Of a stretch of 64,000 nt of DNA, positions 27,328 through 36,349 are shown in pieces. The notes under the pieces are model-generated. The model saw only the letters and a program-made list of their open reading frames with translations, did not search any database and had not been told where the DNA came from. Positions within the stretch are counted from its first letter, which is position 1, and the number at the start of each line of letters is the position of its first letter. Where the stretch lies: the NCBI RefSeq assembly GCF_000018045.1, contig NC_009792.1, positions 1,550,001-1,614,000 on the forward strand, read 5' to 3'. The position numbers and the translations under genes were made by a program. Origin of the DNA: Citrobacter koseri ATCC BAA-895 (GTDB lineage Bacteria > Pseudomonadota > Gammaproteobacteria > Enterobacterales > Enterobacteriaceae).

Positions 27328-27768
27328 ATGACCACAACACCGGCACAACGCATCGGGGGCTGGTTGCTTGGCCCACTGGCCTGGCTGTTAGTCGCGTTAC
27401 TGAGCGCCTCGCTCGCGTTATTGCTCTATGCTACTGCGCTGGCTACGCCGCAGACATTCCATATGCTCAGTGAGCAAAGTACCGGCAACCTGTTGTTGTG
27501 GGGCGTTTCGTTTATTACCGCCATCGCAATGTGGTATTACACCTTATGGTTGACCATCGCCTTCTTCAAGCGCCGCCACTGCGTGCCTAAACATTATATT
27601 ATCTGGCTGCTGGTGTCGGTCTTGCTGGCAATTAAAGCCTTCGCCTTTTCGCCAGTCTCAGACGCGTTTGCGGTTCGCCAGCTGTTGTTCCCGTTACTGG
27701 CGGCCGCGCTGATCGTACCCTATTTCAAACGCTCGGCGCGTGTTAAAGCAACGTTTGTGAACCCGTAA
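27328..27768 (+). CDS. ydgK: DUF2569 inner membrane protein YdgK
   Basis: A 146-residue protein with four predicted membrane helices, matching E. coli YdgK of the DUF2569 family. The start MTTTPAQRIGGWLLGPLAW follows a GGAGAAG site. No function is proven. It lies directly upstream of rsxA, with a terminator-like hairpin between; gene order cnu-ydgK-rsx is the same in E. coli. Confidence 0.9.
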   Translation: MTTTPAQRIGGWLLGPLAWLLVALLSASLALLLYATALATPQTFHMLSEQSTGNLLLWGVSFITAIAMWYYTLWLTIAFFKRRHCVPKHYIIWLLVSVLLAIKAFAFSPVSDAFAVRQLLFPLLAAALIVPYFKRSARVKATFVNP

Positions 27769-27789
27769 TACCCTTACAGTTAACCTGTT

Positions 27790-27829
27790 GTCGCCTGCTG
27801 TAGATTGACAGATAATAGGCGGCTTTTTT
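27790..27829 (+). terminator. Terminator/attenuator between ydgK and rsxA
   Basis: The stem GTCGCCT / AGGCGGC (one G-U pair), with an inner CTGT / ACAG pairing, is followed by six T residues. It ends only 15 bp before the rsxA ATG, leaving no room for a promoter downstream of it. Either rsx is read through this terminator or it acts as an attenuator. Confidence 0.7.
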
Positions 27830-27844
27830 ATTTCAGGCCGAAAA

Positions 27845-28426
27845 ATGACTGATTACCTACTGCTCTTTGTCGGAACTGTACTGGTCAATAACTTTGTACT
27901 GGTCAAGTTTCTGGGTCTTTGCCCGTTTATGGGGGTTTCCAAAAAGCTGGAAACCGCAATGGGTATGGGGCTCGCCACCACGTTTGTGATGACGCTGGCG
28001 TCTATCTGCGCCTGGCTGATTGACACCTGGATTTTGATTCCGCTCGATCTCATCTACCTGCGGACGCTGGCGTTTATTCTGGTCATCGCGGTGGTAGTGC
28101 AATTTACTGAGATGGTGGTGCGTAAAACCAGTCCGGCATTGTACCGTCTGCTGGGGATCTTCCTGCCGCTCATCACCACCAACTGCGCGGTGCTCGGCGT
28201 GGCGCTGTTGAACATTAACCTCGGTCATAATTTTTTGCAGTCGGCGTTGTACGGTTTCTCCGCCGCCGTCGGCTTCTCTCTGGTGATGGTGCTGTTCGCG
28301 GCAATTCGCGAGCGCCTCGCCGTGGCAGACGTTCCTGCCCCTTTTCGCGGTAACGCGATTGCGCTGATTACCGCAGGTTTAATGTCTCTGGCCTTTATGG
28401 GCTTTAGTGGTTTGGTGAAGTTGTAA
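27845..28426 (+). CDS. rsxA: Electron transport complex subunit RsxA
   Basis: A 193-residue polytopic membrane protein (about six helices) of the RnfA/NqrE family. It belongs to the Rsx (Rnf-like) complex, which in E. coli keeps SoxR reduced and so switches off the SoxRS response; related Rnf complexes pump ions. The conserved NNFVLVKFLGLCPFMGVSKK and TTNCAVLGVALL segments each carry a cysteine typical of RnfA. Its TAA overlaps the rsxB ATG by 1 nt. Confidence 0.95.
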   Translation: MTDYLLLFVGTVLVNNFVLVKFLGLCPFMGVSKKLETAMGMGLATTFVMTLASICAWLIDTWILIPLDLIYLRTLAFILVIAVVVQFTEMVVRKTSPALYRLLGIFLPLITTNCAVLGVALLNINLGHNFLQSALYGFSAAVGFSLVMVLFAAIRERLAVADVPAPFRGNAIALITAGLMSLAFMGFSGLVKL

Positions 28427-29004
28427 TGAATGCTATCTGGATTGCCGTAGTCGCCGTGAGCCTGCTGGGCCTGGCATTCGGCGCCATCCTGGGGTATGCC
28501 TCCCGCCGGTTTGCCGTGGAAGACGACCCCGTTGTCGAGAAAATCGACGAAATTTTACCGCAGAGCCAGTGTGGGCAGTGCGGCTATCCTGGCTGCCGCC
28601 CTTATGCTGAAGCCATCGGTAGTCAGGGTGAAAAAATTAACCGCTGTGCGCCGGGCGGCGAAGCGGTGATGTTGAAAATCGCAACGTTACTGAACGTCGA
28701 TCCGCAACCTATCGATGGTGATGAACAAGAAGTTGCGCCAGTGCGTATGCTGGCGGTCATCGATGAAAACAATTGCATCGGCTGCACTAAATGTATTCAG
28801 GCATGCCCGGTGGATGCCATTGTGGGCGCCACGCGCGCGATGCATACGGTCATGAGCGATCTCTGCACCGGCTGTAACCTGTGCGTTGACCCGTGCCCGA
28901 CGCAATGCATTGAATTACGCCCGGTCGCGGAAACACCTGACAGTTGGAAGTGGGATTTGAACACCATCCCCGTTCGTATCATTCCCGTGGAACAACATGC
29001 TTAA
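28426..29004 (+). CDS. rsxB: Electron transport complex iron-sulfur subunit RsxB
   Basis: A 192-residue ferredoxin-like subunit. An N-terminal membrane anchor (about 1-26) precedes a CGQCGYPGC cluster motif, with a further Cys in INRCAPGG. Two 4Fe-4S ferredoxin motifs follow (CIGCTKCIQACPVDAI and CTGCNLCVDPCPTQCIEL). It passes electrons within the Rsx complex. It overlaps rsxA by 1 nt and rsxC by 8 nt, indicating coupled translation. Confidence 0.96.
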   Translation: MNAIWIAVVAVSLLGLAFGAILGYASRRFAVEDDPVVEKIDEILPQSQCGQCGYPGCRPYAEAIGSQGEKINRCAPGGEAVMLKIATLLNVDPQPIDGDEQEVAPVRMLAVIDENNCIGCTKCIQACPVDAIVGATRAMHTVMSDLCTGCNLCVDPCPTQCIELRPVAETPDSWKWDLNTIPVRIIPVEQHA

Positions 29005-31114
29005 GTTATTCTCTGCATTCAGAAAAGATAAAATCTGGGATTTCGATGGCGGCATTCATCCGCCGGAAATGAAAACCCAGTCAAACGGTACGCCTCTGCG
29101 ACAGGTTCCACTGGCGCCGCGCTTTATCATTCCTCTTAAGCAGCATATTGGCGCTGAGGGCGAGCTGTGCGTTAACGTGGGCGATCGCGTCCTGCGAGGC
29201 CAGCCGCTGACCCGTGGTCGCGGCCGCATGCTGCCCGTCCATGCGCCGACGTCCGGGAAAGTTATCGCGATTACGCCCCACTCTACCGCGCACCCGTCGG
29301 CCCTGGCTGAGCTTAGCGTGATGATTGATGCCGATGGCGAAGATCGCTGGATCGAACGCGACGGCTGGGCGGATTATCAGCGCCGCAGCCGCGAAGAGCT
29401 AATTACCCGAATTCACCAGTTCGGCGTTGCCGGGCTCGGCGGCGCGGGGTTCCCGACCGGCGTCAAATTACAGGGCGGCGGCGATAAGATTGAAACGCTG
29501 ATCATCAACGCGGCGGAGTGTGAACCTTATATCACCGCTGATGACCGCTTAATGCAGGATTGCGCCGCGCAGGTGGTGGAAGGCATCCGTATCCTTGCCC
29601 ATATTCTGCAACCGCGTGAGGTCCTGATAGGCATCGAAGATAACAAGCCGCAGGCCATTTCAATGCTGCGTGCCGTTCTGGCCGATGCGCATGATATCGC
29701 GTTACGCGTTATCCCAACGAAATACCCTTCCGGCGGCGCAAAACAACTTACCCAGATCCTGACCGGGAAACAGGTTCCGCACGGCGGCCGCTCTTCTGAT
29801 ATCGGCGTGCTGATGCAAAACGTTGGTACGGCTTATGCCGTCAAACGCGCAGTGATTGACGGGGAACCGATCACCGAGCGCGTTGTGACCTTGACCGGAG
29901 AGTCCGTCAGCCGTCCCGGTAACGTCTGGGCCAGGCTGGGGACGCCTGTCAGCCACCTGCTTAATGATGCGGGCTTCTGTTCTTCAGCCGATCAAATGGT
30001 GATTATGGGCGGCCCGCTGATGGGCTTTACCCTGCCCTGGCTTGATGTTCCCGTCGTGAAGATCACTAACTGCCTTCTCGCGCCTTCCGCCACGGAAATG
30101 GGCGAAACGCCGGAAGAGCAAGGTTGTATCCGCTGTAGCGCCTGTGCCGATGCCTGTCCCGCCGATTTGTTGCCCCAGCAGTTGTACTGGTTCAGCAAAG
30201 GCCAACAGCACGATAAAGCCACCGCACATAACATTGCCGACTGCATTGAGTGCGGCGCTTGCGCCTGGGTATGCCCCAGCAGCATTCCGCTTGTGCAGTA
30301 TTTCCGTCAGGAAAAAGCGGAGATTTACGCGATCGCGCAAGAAGAAAAACGCGCGGCTGAAGCGAAAGCGCGTTTTGAGGCCAGACAGGCGCGACTGGAG
30401 CGTGAGAAAGCCGCACGCCTTGAGCGCCATAAAAATGCGGCCGCACAACCTGCGGCAAAAGATCAGGATGCCATCGCCGCAGCGCTGGCGCGCGTAAAAG
30501 AGAAACAGGCACAGGCGACTCAGCCTGTTGTCATCAACGCGGGAGAGAAGCCGGATAACAGCGCGGTTATTGCTGCCCGTGAAGCGCGTAAAGCGCAGGC
30601 GCGCGCCAGACAGGCGGAGAACATACCGGCCGCTACAGAACCCGTCGAGCCGGTCGACCCGCGCAAAGCCGCCGTCGAAGCGGCAATTGCCCGCGCCAAA
30701 GCGCGCAAGCAGGAACAGCAGACCGCTGCGGAACCTACCGAACCGGTCGACCCGCGTAAAGCCGCCGTCGAAGCGGCAATCGCCCGCGCCAAAGCGCGTA
30801 AGCAGGAACAGCAGACCGCAGCGGAACCCACCGAACCGGTCGACCCGCGCAAAGCCGCTGTCGAAGCGGCAATTGCCCGCGCCAAAGCGCGCAAGCAGGA
30901 ACAGCAGGCCGCTGCGGAACCCACCGAACCGGTCGACCCGCGCAAAGCCGCTGTCGAAGCGGCAATTGCCCGCGCCAAAGCGCGCAAGCAGGAACAGCAG
31001 GCCGCTGCGGAACCTGCTGAACCGGTAGACCCGCGCAAAGCCGCCGTCGCAGCGGCGATCGCCCGCGTTCAGGCAAAAAAAGCAGCACAGCAGCAGGTTG
31101 TTAACGAGGAATAA
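28997..31114 (+). CDS. rsxC: Electron transport complex subunit RsxC
   Basis: A 705-residue membrane-associated subunit. The N-terminal 440 residues form the RnfC core, with the glycine-rich FMN/NADH-type loop (GLGGAGFPTGVKL) and two 4Fe-4S motifs (CIRCSACADACPADL and CIECGACAWVCPSSI). Beyond about residue 450 the chain is Ala/Lys/Glu/Arg-rich and probably a long charged helix. Residues from about 548 hold four 31-residue repeats and a fifth partial one (PVDPRKAAVEAAIARAKARK type). Such tails vary in copy number between strains and species. The rsxD ATG follows the stop with no gap. Confidence 0.95.
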   Translation: MLKLFSAFRKDKIWDFDGGIHPPEMKTQSNGTPLRQVPLAPRFIIPLKQHIGAEGELCVNVGDRVLRGQPLTRGRGRMLPVHAPTSGKVIAITPHSTAHPSALAELSVMIDADGEDRWIERDGWADYQRRSREELITRIHQFGVAGLGGAGFPTGVKLQGGGDKIETLIINAAECEPYITADDRLMQDCAAQVVEGIRILAHILQPREVLIGIEDNKPQAISMLRAVLADAHDIALRVIPTKYPSGGAKQLTQILTGKQVPHGGRSSDIGVLMQNVGTAYAVKRAVIDGEPITERVVTLTGESVSRPGNVWARLGTPVSHLLNDAGFCSSADQMVIMGGPLMGFTLPWLDVPVVKITNCLLAPSATEMGETPEEQGCIRCSACADACPADLLPQQLYWFSKGQQHDKATAHNIADCIECGACAWVCPSSIPLVQYFRQEKAEIYAIAQEEKRAAEAKARFEARQARLEREKAARLERHKNAAAQPAAKDQDAIAAALARVKEKQAQATQPVVINAGEKPDNSAVIAAREARKAQARARQAENIPAATEPVEPVDPRKAAVEAAIARAKARKQEQQTAAEPTEPVDPRKAAVEAAIARAKARKQEQQTAAEPTEPVDPRKAAVEAAIARAKARKQEQQAAAEPTEPVDPRKAAVEAAIARAKARKQEQQAAAEPAEPVDPRKAAVAAAIARVQAKKAAQQQVVNEE
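30638..31087 (+). repeat. 93-bp tandem repeats inside rsxC
   Basis: Units start at 30638, 30731, 30824, 30917 and 31010, an exact 93-bp period; the fifth is partial and more diverged. Units 2-4 are nearly identical at DNA level, including silent positions. This points to recent duplication or homogenisation rather than old divergence. Each unit encodes 31 residues with the core VDPRKAAVEAAIARAKARK. Confidence 0.95.
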
Positions 31115-32167
31115 ATGGTATTCAGAATCGCAAGCTCGCCTTATACCCATAACCAGCGCCAGACATCGCGTATCATGATGCTGGTGTTAATCGCTGCGCT
31201 GCCGGGGATTGCCACTCAGCTATGGTTTTTCGGTTGGGGCACATTGTTCCAGATTATACTGGCCGCAGTCAGCGCGCTGGCCGCAGAAGCCGCCGTGCTT
31301 CAACTGCGTAAACAGCCGATCGCCGCTATCTTAAAAGACAATTCAGCATTGCTGACCGGTTTACTGCTCGCTGTGAGCATACCGCCTCTCGCCCCGTGGT
31401 GGATGGTGGTATTGGGTACCGTATTTGCCGTCATTATCGCCAAGCAGCTTTACGGCGGTCTGGGGCAAAACCCATTCAACCCAGCGATGATTGGTTATGT
31501 CGTTCTGTTGATTTCATTCCCGGTACAGATGACAAGCTGGCTCCCGCCGCATGACATCGCCGCAACGGCGCCAGGCCTTCTGGATGCGTTGCAGGTCATC
31601 TTCACCGGACACACCGCCAGCGGCGGCGACATGAATACGTTACGCATGGGCATTGACGGCATCAGCCAGGCTACGCCGCTCGATACGTTCAAAACCTCGT
31701 TACATGCCGGGCACGCCGTTGAACAGATTATGCAGTACCCCATCTACAGCGGCATGCTGGCCGGTGCGGGCTGGCAGTGGGTAAACATCGCCTGGCTTAT
31801 TGGTGGCGTGTGGCTGCTCTGGCAAAAAGCGATCCGCTGGCACATTCCGGTCAGCTTTTTAGTGACGCTGGCTGTCTGCTCCACTCTGGGATGGGCATTC
31901 GCCGGGGATTCACTGGCGTCTCCGCAGTTGCATCTGCTTTCTGGCGCGACAATGCTGGGCGCGTTCTTTATTCTGACCGATCCCGTCACCGCCTCGACAA
32001 CCAATCGTGGTCGTCTGATTTTTGGCGCGCTGGCGGGGTTGTTAGTGTGGTTGATTCGCAGCTTCGGGGGATACCCGGACGGTGTGGCGTTCGCCGTACT
32101 GTTGGCGAATATCACGGTGCCTTTGATTGATTACTACACCCGACCTCGCGTCTACGGGCATCGCTAA
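31115..32167 (+). CDS. rsxD: Electron transport complex subunit RsxD
   Basis: A 350-residue membrane protein of the RnfD/NqrB family, predicted to have about ten helices. The SGATMLG segment matches the (S/T)GAT flavinylation motif, where FMN is attached to a threonine. The substrate-facing motif GGLGQNPFNPAMIGYV is also kept. It starts immediately after the rsxC stop (TAAATG). The C-terminus (PRVYGHR) is two residues shorter than in E. coli. Confidence 0.96.
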   Translation: MVFRIASSPYTHNQRQTSRIMMLVLIAALPGIATQLWFFGWGTLFQIILAAVSALAAEAAVLQLRKQPIAAILKDNSALLTGLLLAVSIPPLAPWWMVVLGTVFAVIIAKQLYGGLGQNPFNPAMIGYVVLLISFPVQMTSWLPPHDIAATAPGLLDALQVIFTGHTASGGDMNTLRMGIDGISQATPLDTFKTSLHAGHAVEQIMQYPIYSGMLAGAGWQWVNIAWLIGGVWLLWQKAIRWHIPVSFLVTLAVCSTLGWAFAGDSLASPQLHLLSGATMLGAFFILTDPVTASTTNRGRLIFGALAGLLVWLIRSFGGYPDGVAFAVLLANITVPLIDYYTRPRVYGHR

Positions 32168-32176
32168 GGACACCCC

Positions 32177-32797
32177 ATGCTAAAAACGATTCGTAAACAC
32201 GGTATCACGCTGGCGCTGTTTGCCGCAGGCTCGACGGGGCTGACGGCGGCTATTAACCTGGTCACTAAATCGACGATTGCCGAGCAGGCGGTTCTCCAGC
32301 AAAAAGCGTTATTTGATCAGGTTCTGCCTGCCGATCGCTACAATAATACCTTGCAGGACAGCTGCTTTCTGGTGAATGCTCCGGCACTGGGCAAAGGCAC
32401 GCACCGCATCTATATCGCCCGTCAGGACGATAAGCCCGTCGCCGCCATTCTTGAAGCCACGGCGCCGGACGGCTATTCTGGCGCCATACAGCTCCTGGTT
32501 GGCGCTGATTTCAGCGGCACGGTGCTGGGTACACGCGTGACAGAACATCATGAGACGCCTGGCCTGGGCGATAAAATTGAGCTGCGCTTATCCGACTGGA
32601 TCACCCACTTCAGCGGGAAGACCATCGGCGCTGAGAACGATGCTCACTGGGCCGTGAAAAAAGACGGCGGTGATTTTGACCAGTTTACCGGCGCAACCAT
32701 TACCCCTCGGGCAGTGGTCAACGCGGTGAAACGTGCGGGTCTGTACGCGCAGACCTTACCGGCGCAACTTCCTCAACTTACCGCCTGTGGAGAATAA
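32177..32797 (+). CDS. rsxG: Electron transport complex subunit RsxG
   Basis: A 206-residue subunit with one N-terminal helix (about 10-30) and a periplasmic FMN-binding domain of the RnfG/NqrC type. The FMN attachment motif is TGATITP near residue 173, in the usual FDQFTGATITPRAVV context. The TPGLGDKI segment is also conserved. It follows rsxD after a 9-nt gap containing AAGGA. Confidence 0.95.
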   Translation: MLKTIRKHGITLALFAAGSTGLTAAINLVTKSTIAEQAVLQQKALFDQVLPADRYNNTLQDSCFLVNAPALGKGTHRIYIARQDDKPVAAILEATAPDGYSGAIQLLVGADFSGTVLGTRVTEHHETPGLGDKIELRLSDWITHFSGKTIGAENDAHWAVKKDGGDFDQFTGATITPRAVVNAVKRAGLYAQTLPAQLPQLTACGE

Positions 32798-32800
32798 ACC

Positions 32801-33493
32801 ATGAGCGAAATTAAAGACGTTATCGTTCAGGGCTTGTGGAAAAACAACTCAGCGCTTGTACAGCTGCTTGGCATGTGCCCGCTACTGGCTGTGACCTCCA
32901 CCGCCACGAATGCATTAGGCCTCGGCCTCGCCACCACGCTGGTGTTGACGCTGACCAACCTGACAATTTCCGCCCTGCGCCGCTGGACGCCAGCGGAAAT
33001 CCGCATCCCAATCTACGTAATGATCATCGCGTCCGTGGTCAGTGCAGTACAGATGCTGATCAACGCTTATGCCTTCGGCTTGTATCAGTCGCTGGGGATC
33101 TTCATTCCGCTGATTGTGACCAACTGCATCGTTGTGGGGCGCGCAGAGGCTTTTGCCGCGAAAAAAGGCCCGGCGCTGTCCGCGCTGGACGGTTTTTCCA
33201 TTGGCATGGGGGCGACCGGTGCCATGTTTGTCCTCGGCTCCATGCGTGAAATCATCGGCAATGGCACGTTGTTTGATGGCGCTGACGGTCTGCTGGGCGA
33301 CTGGGCGAAAGTGCTGCGCGTGGAGATTTTTCATACCGACTCGCCTTTCCTGCTGGCGATGCTGCCGCCCGGCGCTTTTATTGGTCTGGGGCTGATGCTG
33401 GCCGTGAAGTACCTTATTGACGAGAAAATGAAAAAACGCCGCGCCGAAGCCGTTGCCGCTGAGCTTCCGTCAGGTGAAACAGGGAATGTGTAA
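32801..33493 (+). CDS. rsxE: Electron transport complex subunit RsxE
   Basis: A 230-residue six-helix membrane protein of the RnfE/NqrD family, a paralogue of RsxA in inverted topology. It has the conserved KNNSALVQLLGMCPLLAVT and VTNCIVVGRAEAFA stretches, each with a cysteine. It begins 3 nt after rsxG. Its stop shares one nucleotide with the nth start, so nth is the last gene of this operon. Confidence 0.95.
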   Translation: MSEIKDVIVQGLWKNNSALVQLLGMCPLLAVTSTATNALGLGLATTLVLTLTNLTISALRRWTPAEIRIPIYVMIIASVVSAVQMLINAYAFGLYQSLGIFIPLIVTNCIVVGRAEAFAAKKGPALSALDGFSIGMGATGAMFVLGSMREIIGNGTLFDGADGLLGDWAKVLRVEIFHTDSPFLLAMLPPGAFIGLGLMLAVKYLIDEKMKKRRAEAVAAELPSGETGNV

Positions 33494-34128
33494 TGAACAA
33501 AACAAAACGACTGGAAATATTAACGCGCCTGCGTGACAACAATCCGCACCCCACAACGGAGTTAAATTTCACCTCGCCGTTTGAGCTACTCATCGCCGTA
33601 TTGCTGTCAGCACAGGCCACGGACGTCAGCGTGAATAAAGCAACCGCAAAGCTTTATCCCATCGCCAATACCCCGGCGGCCATGCTGGAGCTTGGCGTCG
33701 AGGGCGTAAAGTCGTATATCAAGACTATCGGCCTGTTCAACAGCAAAGCGGAGAATGTGATTAAGACCTGCCGGATGTTGCTTGAACTGCACAATGGCGA
33801 GGTTCCAGAGGATCGGGCGGCTCTGGAAGCGCTGCCCGGCGTCGGGCGTAAAACAGCCAACGTGGTGCTCAATACCGCATTTGGCTGGCCAACTATCGCC
33901 GTCGATACGCATATTTTCCGCGTCTGTAACCGGACACAGTTCGCCCCCGGTAAAAACGTCGAGCAGGTGGAAGAAAAACTGCTCAAGGTCGTTCCAGCGG
34001 AATTTAAAGTCGATTGTCACCACTGGTTAATTCTGCATGGCCGCTACACCTGCATTGCCCGTAAACCACGCTGCGGCTCCTGCATTATTGAAGATCTTTG
34101 CGAATACAAAGAGAAAGTCGATATCTGA
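33493..34128 (+). CDS. nth: Endonuclease III (DNA glycosylase/AP lyase) Nth
   Basis: A 211-residue base-excision repair enzyme that removes oxidised pyrimidines and cleaves abasic sites. The helix-hairpin-helix is LPGVGRKTANVV with catalytic Lys120; Asp138 lies in IAVDTHIFRV. The C-terminal 4Fe-4S ligands are Cys187, Cys194, Cys197 and Cys203. All residues sit at the E. coli positions. It overlaps rsxE by 1 nt, linking DNA repair to the redox operon, as in E. coli. Confidence 0.98.
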   Translation: MNKTKRLEILTRLRDNNPHPTTELNFTSPFELLIAVLLSAQATDVSVNKATAKLYPIANTPAAMLELGVEGVKSYIKTIGLFNSKAENVIKTCRMLLELHNGEVPEDRAALEALPGVGRKTANVVLNTAFGWPTIAVDTHIFRVCNRTQFAPGKNVEQVEEKLLKVVPAEFKVDCHHWLILHGRYTCIARKPRCGSCIIEDLCEYKEKVDI

Positions 34129-34739
34129 TGCGCCAGGGGCGACGCCGTACGCCCCGACGCATAACAATTTGTTATCCACTTCGACTCACCTGTTTACCCG
34201 ACTATGATACCGGCCCGCTTCACTTTCTTAATGCAATGTTCTTTTGATTTAACACTTCACCAGGTTAATCGTTTTTTTAGAAACTGAAATTTCTATCTAT
34301 ACGTGATCCAGATCACGTTGATAACTTCGTGTAAAATTTTTTATCAAATACGGTTAAAATTACAACCAGATGACCTGATGATGCCTTTTCAATACAAAAC
34401 ATTACACTGGCTATTTTTCAGATAATGGCCTATATCACTACTTTAAACCTCAAATAGCAGAACATATCGCCAGCATCCGCTCTTTCGCCCCTCCCTGTAG
34501 TGTAAAAAACTGCCATTTTACAAATGAAGAAATTTAACGCTACATAACATTTCTCAGTCCCGATGATTCCACCATGCAAGATATATGTAACAGAGTATTA
34601 CAAACCCCTTGTATGGAAGGGAAAGATAGTGAACATTACTTGCCGTTTCCCCTCCCACTATAACAATCGGACGGATGAACTTGACTCATCACGCGCCAGA
34701 ACACCCCCGTTAATATGGGATGTAAAAAAAGAGGTAAAA
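34129..34739 (+). other. nth-dtpA intergenic region (611 bp) with CRP-like site
   Basis: No gene is seen here. It begins with a hairpin after nth (GGGGCG / CGCCCC near 34138-34156). At 34301-34318 there is ACGTGAT-CCAG-ATCACGT, a perfect inverted repeat whose CGTGA-N6-TCACG core is one base per half away from the CRP consensus. The rest is strongly AT-rich. It must contain the dtpA promoter; in Salmonella this gene (tppB) is activated by OmpR, but I cannot point to an OmpR site. Confidence 0.55.
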
Positions 34740-36245
34740 GTGTCTACTGCAAACAATAAACCAACTGAAAGCGTCAGTTTGAACGCTTTCAAACAACCGA
34801 AATCGTTCTATCTCATTTTCTCTATTGAGTTATGGGAGCGTTTTGGTTATTACGGCCTGCAAGGAATTATGGCCGTCTACCTGGTTAAACAACTGGGTAT
34901 GTCAGAAGCGGATTCCATCACCCTTTTCTCTTCCTTTAGCGCCCTGGTGTATGGTCTGGTCGCCATTGGCGGCTGGTTAGGGGATAAAGTTCTGGGCACC
35001 AAACGCGTCATTATGCTGGGTGCTATCGTACTGGCGATTGGTTATGGCCTGGTCGCCTGGTCCGGTCATGATGTTGCAATCGTCTATATGGGTATGGCGA
35101 CCATCGCCGTAGGTAACGGTCTGTTCAAAGCGAACCCGTCTTCTCTGCTGTCGACCTGCTATGCCAAAGATGACCCGCGTCTGGACGGTGCATTCACCAT
35201 GTACTACATGTCCATCAACATCGGTTCCTTCTTCTCTATGCTGGCGACGCCGTGGCTTGCCGCAAAATTCGGCTGGAGCGTGGCGTTTGCCCTGAGCTTC
35301 GTCGGCATGCTCATCACGGTGGTTAACTTCCTGTTCTGCCGCAGTTGGGTTAAAGATTACGGCTCAAAACCAGACTTCGAAGCGGTACATTTCGGTAAAT
35401 TGCTGGCGACTATCGCAGGCGTTATCGTGCTGATCGCTATCGCGACCTGGCTGCTGCACAACCAGGGCATTGCACGTATGGTTCTGGGCGTGATCGCTCT
35501 GGGTATCGTGATTATCTTTGGTAAAGAAGCGTTCGCGATGCAGGGCGCGGCACGTCGTAAAATGATCGTCGCATTCATCCTGATGCTGGAAGCGATTATC
35601 TTCTTTGTGCTGTACAGCCAGATGCCGACGTCACTGAACTTCTTCGCAATCCGTAACGTTGAACACACAATCCTCGGTATCGCGGTTGAACCGGAGCAGT
35701 ATCAGGCGCTGAACCCGTTCTGGATCATCATTGGTAGCCCGATTCTGGCGGCCATCTATAACAAGATGGGTGATACGCTGCCGATGCCGACCAAATTCGC
35801 TATCGGTATGGTTCTGTGCTCTGGCGCGTTCCTCGTTCTGCCGCTGGGCGCGAAATTCGCTACAGATGCAGGCATTGTGTCTGTTAACTGGCTCATCCTC
35901 AGCTACGGTCTGCAAAGTATCGGTGAGCTGATGATCTCCGGTCTGGGTCTGGCAATGGTTGCCCAACTGGTTCCGCAGCGTCTGATGGGCTTCATCATGG
36001 GTAGCTGGTTCCTGACTACGGCGGGCGCCAACCTGATTGGTGGCTACGTGGCTGGCATGATGGCGGTGCCGGAAAACGTTACTGACCCGCTGATGTCTCT
36101 GGAAGTTTACGGTCGCGTATTCCTGCAAATCGGTGTCGCCACTGCGGTTATCGCCGCGCTGATGCTCATCACCGCGCCGAAACTGAATCGCATGACTCAG
36201 GATGATGAAGAAAACGCGAAGGCCGCCAAAACCGCTACCGCGTAA
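34740..36245 (+). CDS. dtpA: Dipeptide/tripeptide permease DtpA (TppB)
   Basis: A 501-residue proton-dependent oligopeptide transporter (PTR2/POT, major facilitator fold, about 14 helices). The family ExxER motif is ELWERFGYYG near residue 32, and the second signature is FTMYYMSINIGSF. It imports di- and tripeptides with protons. The start is the GTG at 34740 after a GAGGT site, giving MSTANNKPTESVSLN; the open frame continues upstream but is not conserved there. A strong terminator follows. Confidence 0.95.
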   Translation: MSTANNKPTESVSLNAFKQPKSFYLIFSIELWERFGYYGLQGIMAVYLVKQLGMSEADSITLFSSFSALVYGLVAIGGWLGDKVLGTKRVIMLGAIVLAIGYGLVAWSGHDVAIVYMGMATIAVGNGLFKANPSSLLSTCYAKDDPRLDGAFTMYYMSINIGSFFSMLATPWLAAKFGWSVAFALSFVGMLITVVNFLFCRSWVKDYGSKPDFEAVHFGKLLATIAGVIVLIAIATWLLHNQGIARMVLGVIALGIVIIFGKEAFAMQGAARRKMIVAFILMLEAIIFFVLYSQMPTSLNFFAIRNVEHTILGIAVEPEQYQALNPFWIIIGSPILAAIYNKMGDTLPMPTKFAIGMVLCSGAFLVLPLGAKFATDAGIVSVNWLILSYGLQSIGELMISGLGLAMVAQLVPQRLMGFIMGSWFLTTAGANLIGGYVAGMMAVPENVTDPLMSLEVYGRVFLQIGVATAVIAALMLITAPKLNRMTQDDEENAKAAKTATA

Positions 36246-36268
36246 TTTTCAGGGAAACTGATATTCAG

Positions 36269-36299
36269 GCCGCTAACGTGCGTTAGCGGCTTTTTTTTT
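36269..36299 (+). terminator. Terminator after dtpA
   Basis: The perfect 10-bp stem GCCGCTAACG / CGTTAGCGGC has a 2-nt TG between the arms and nine T residues directly after it. This is a textbook intrinsic terminator. Confidence 0.95.
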
Positions 36300-36349
36300 G
36301 CCTGATGCCGCACTACCATACGTTAAACCTCAGCAAAAAGGAGTTACCG

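Noticed and set aside
30638..31087. Regular repeats as a possible CRISPR array
   Set aside because: The units are directly adjacent 93-bp coding repeats with no spacers, in frame within rsxC, and no cas gene is nearby.
29984..31150. A 388-codon frame antisense to rsxC with internal repeats (FRSGLLFLLARFGAG type)
   Set aside because: The repeats simply reflect the 93-bp units of rsxC read backwards. There is no ribosome site or promoter evidence, and the sense gene is certain.
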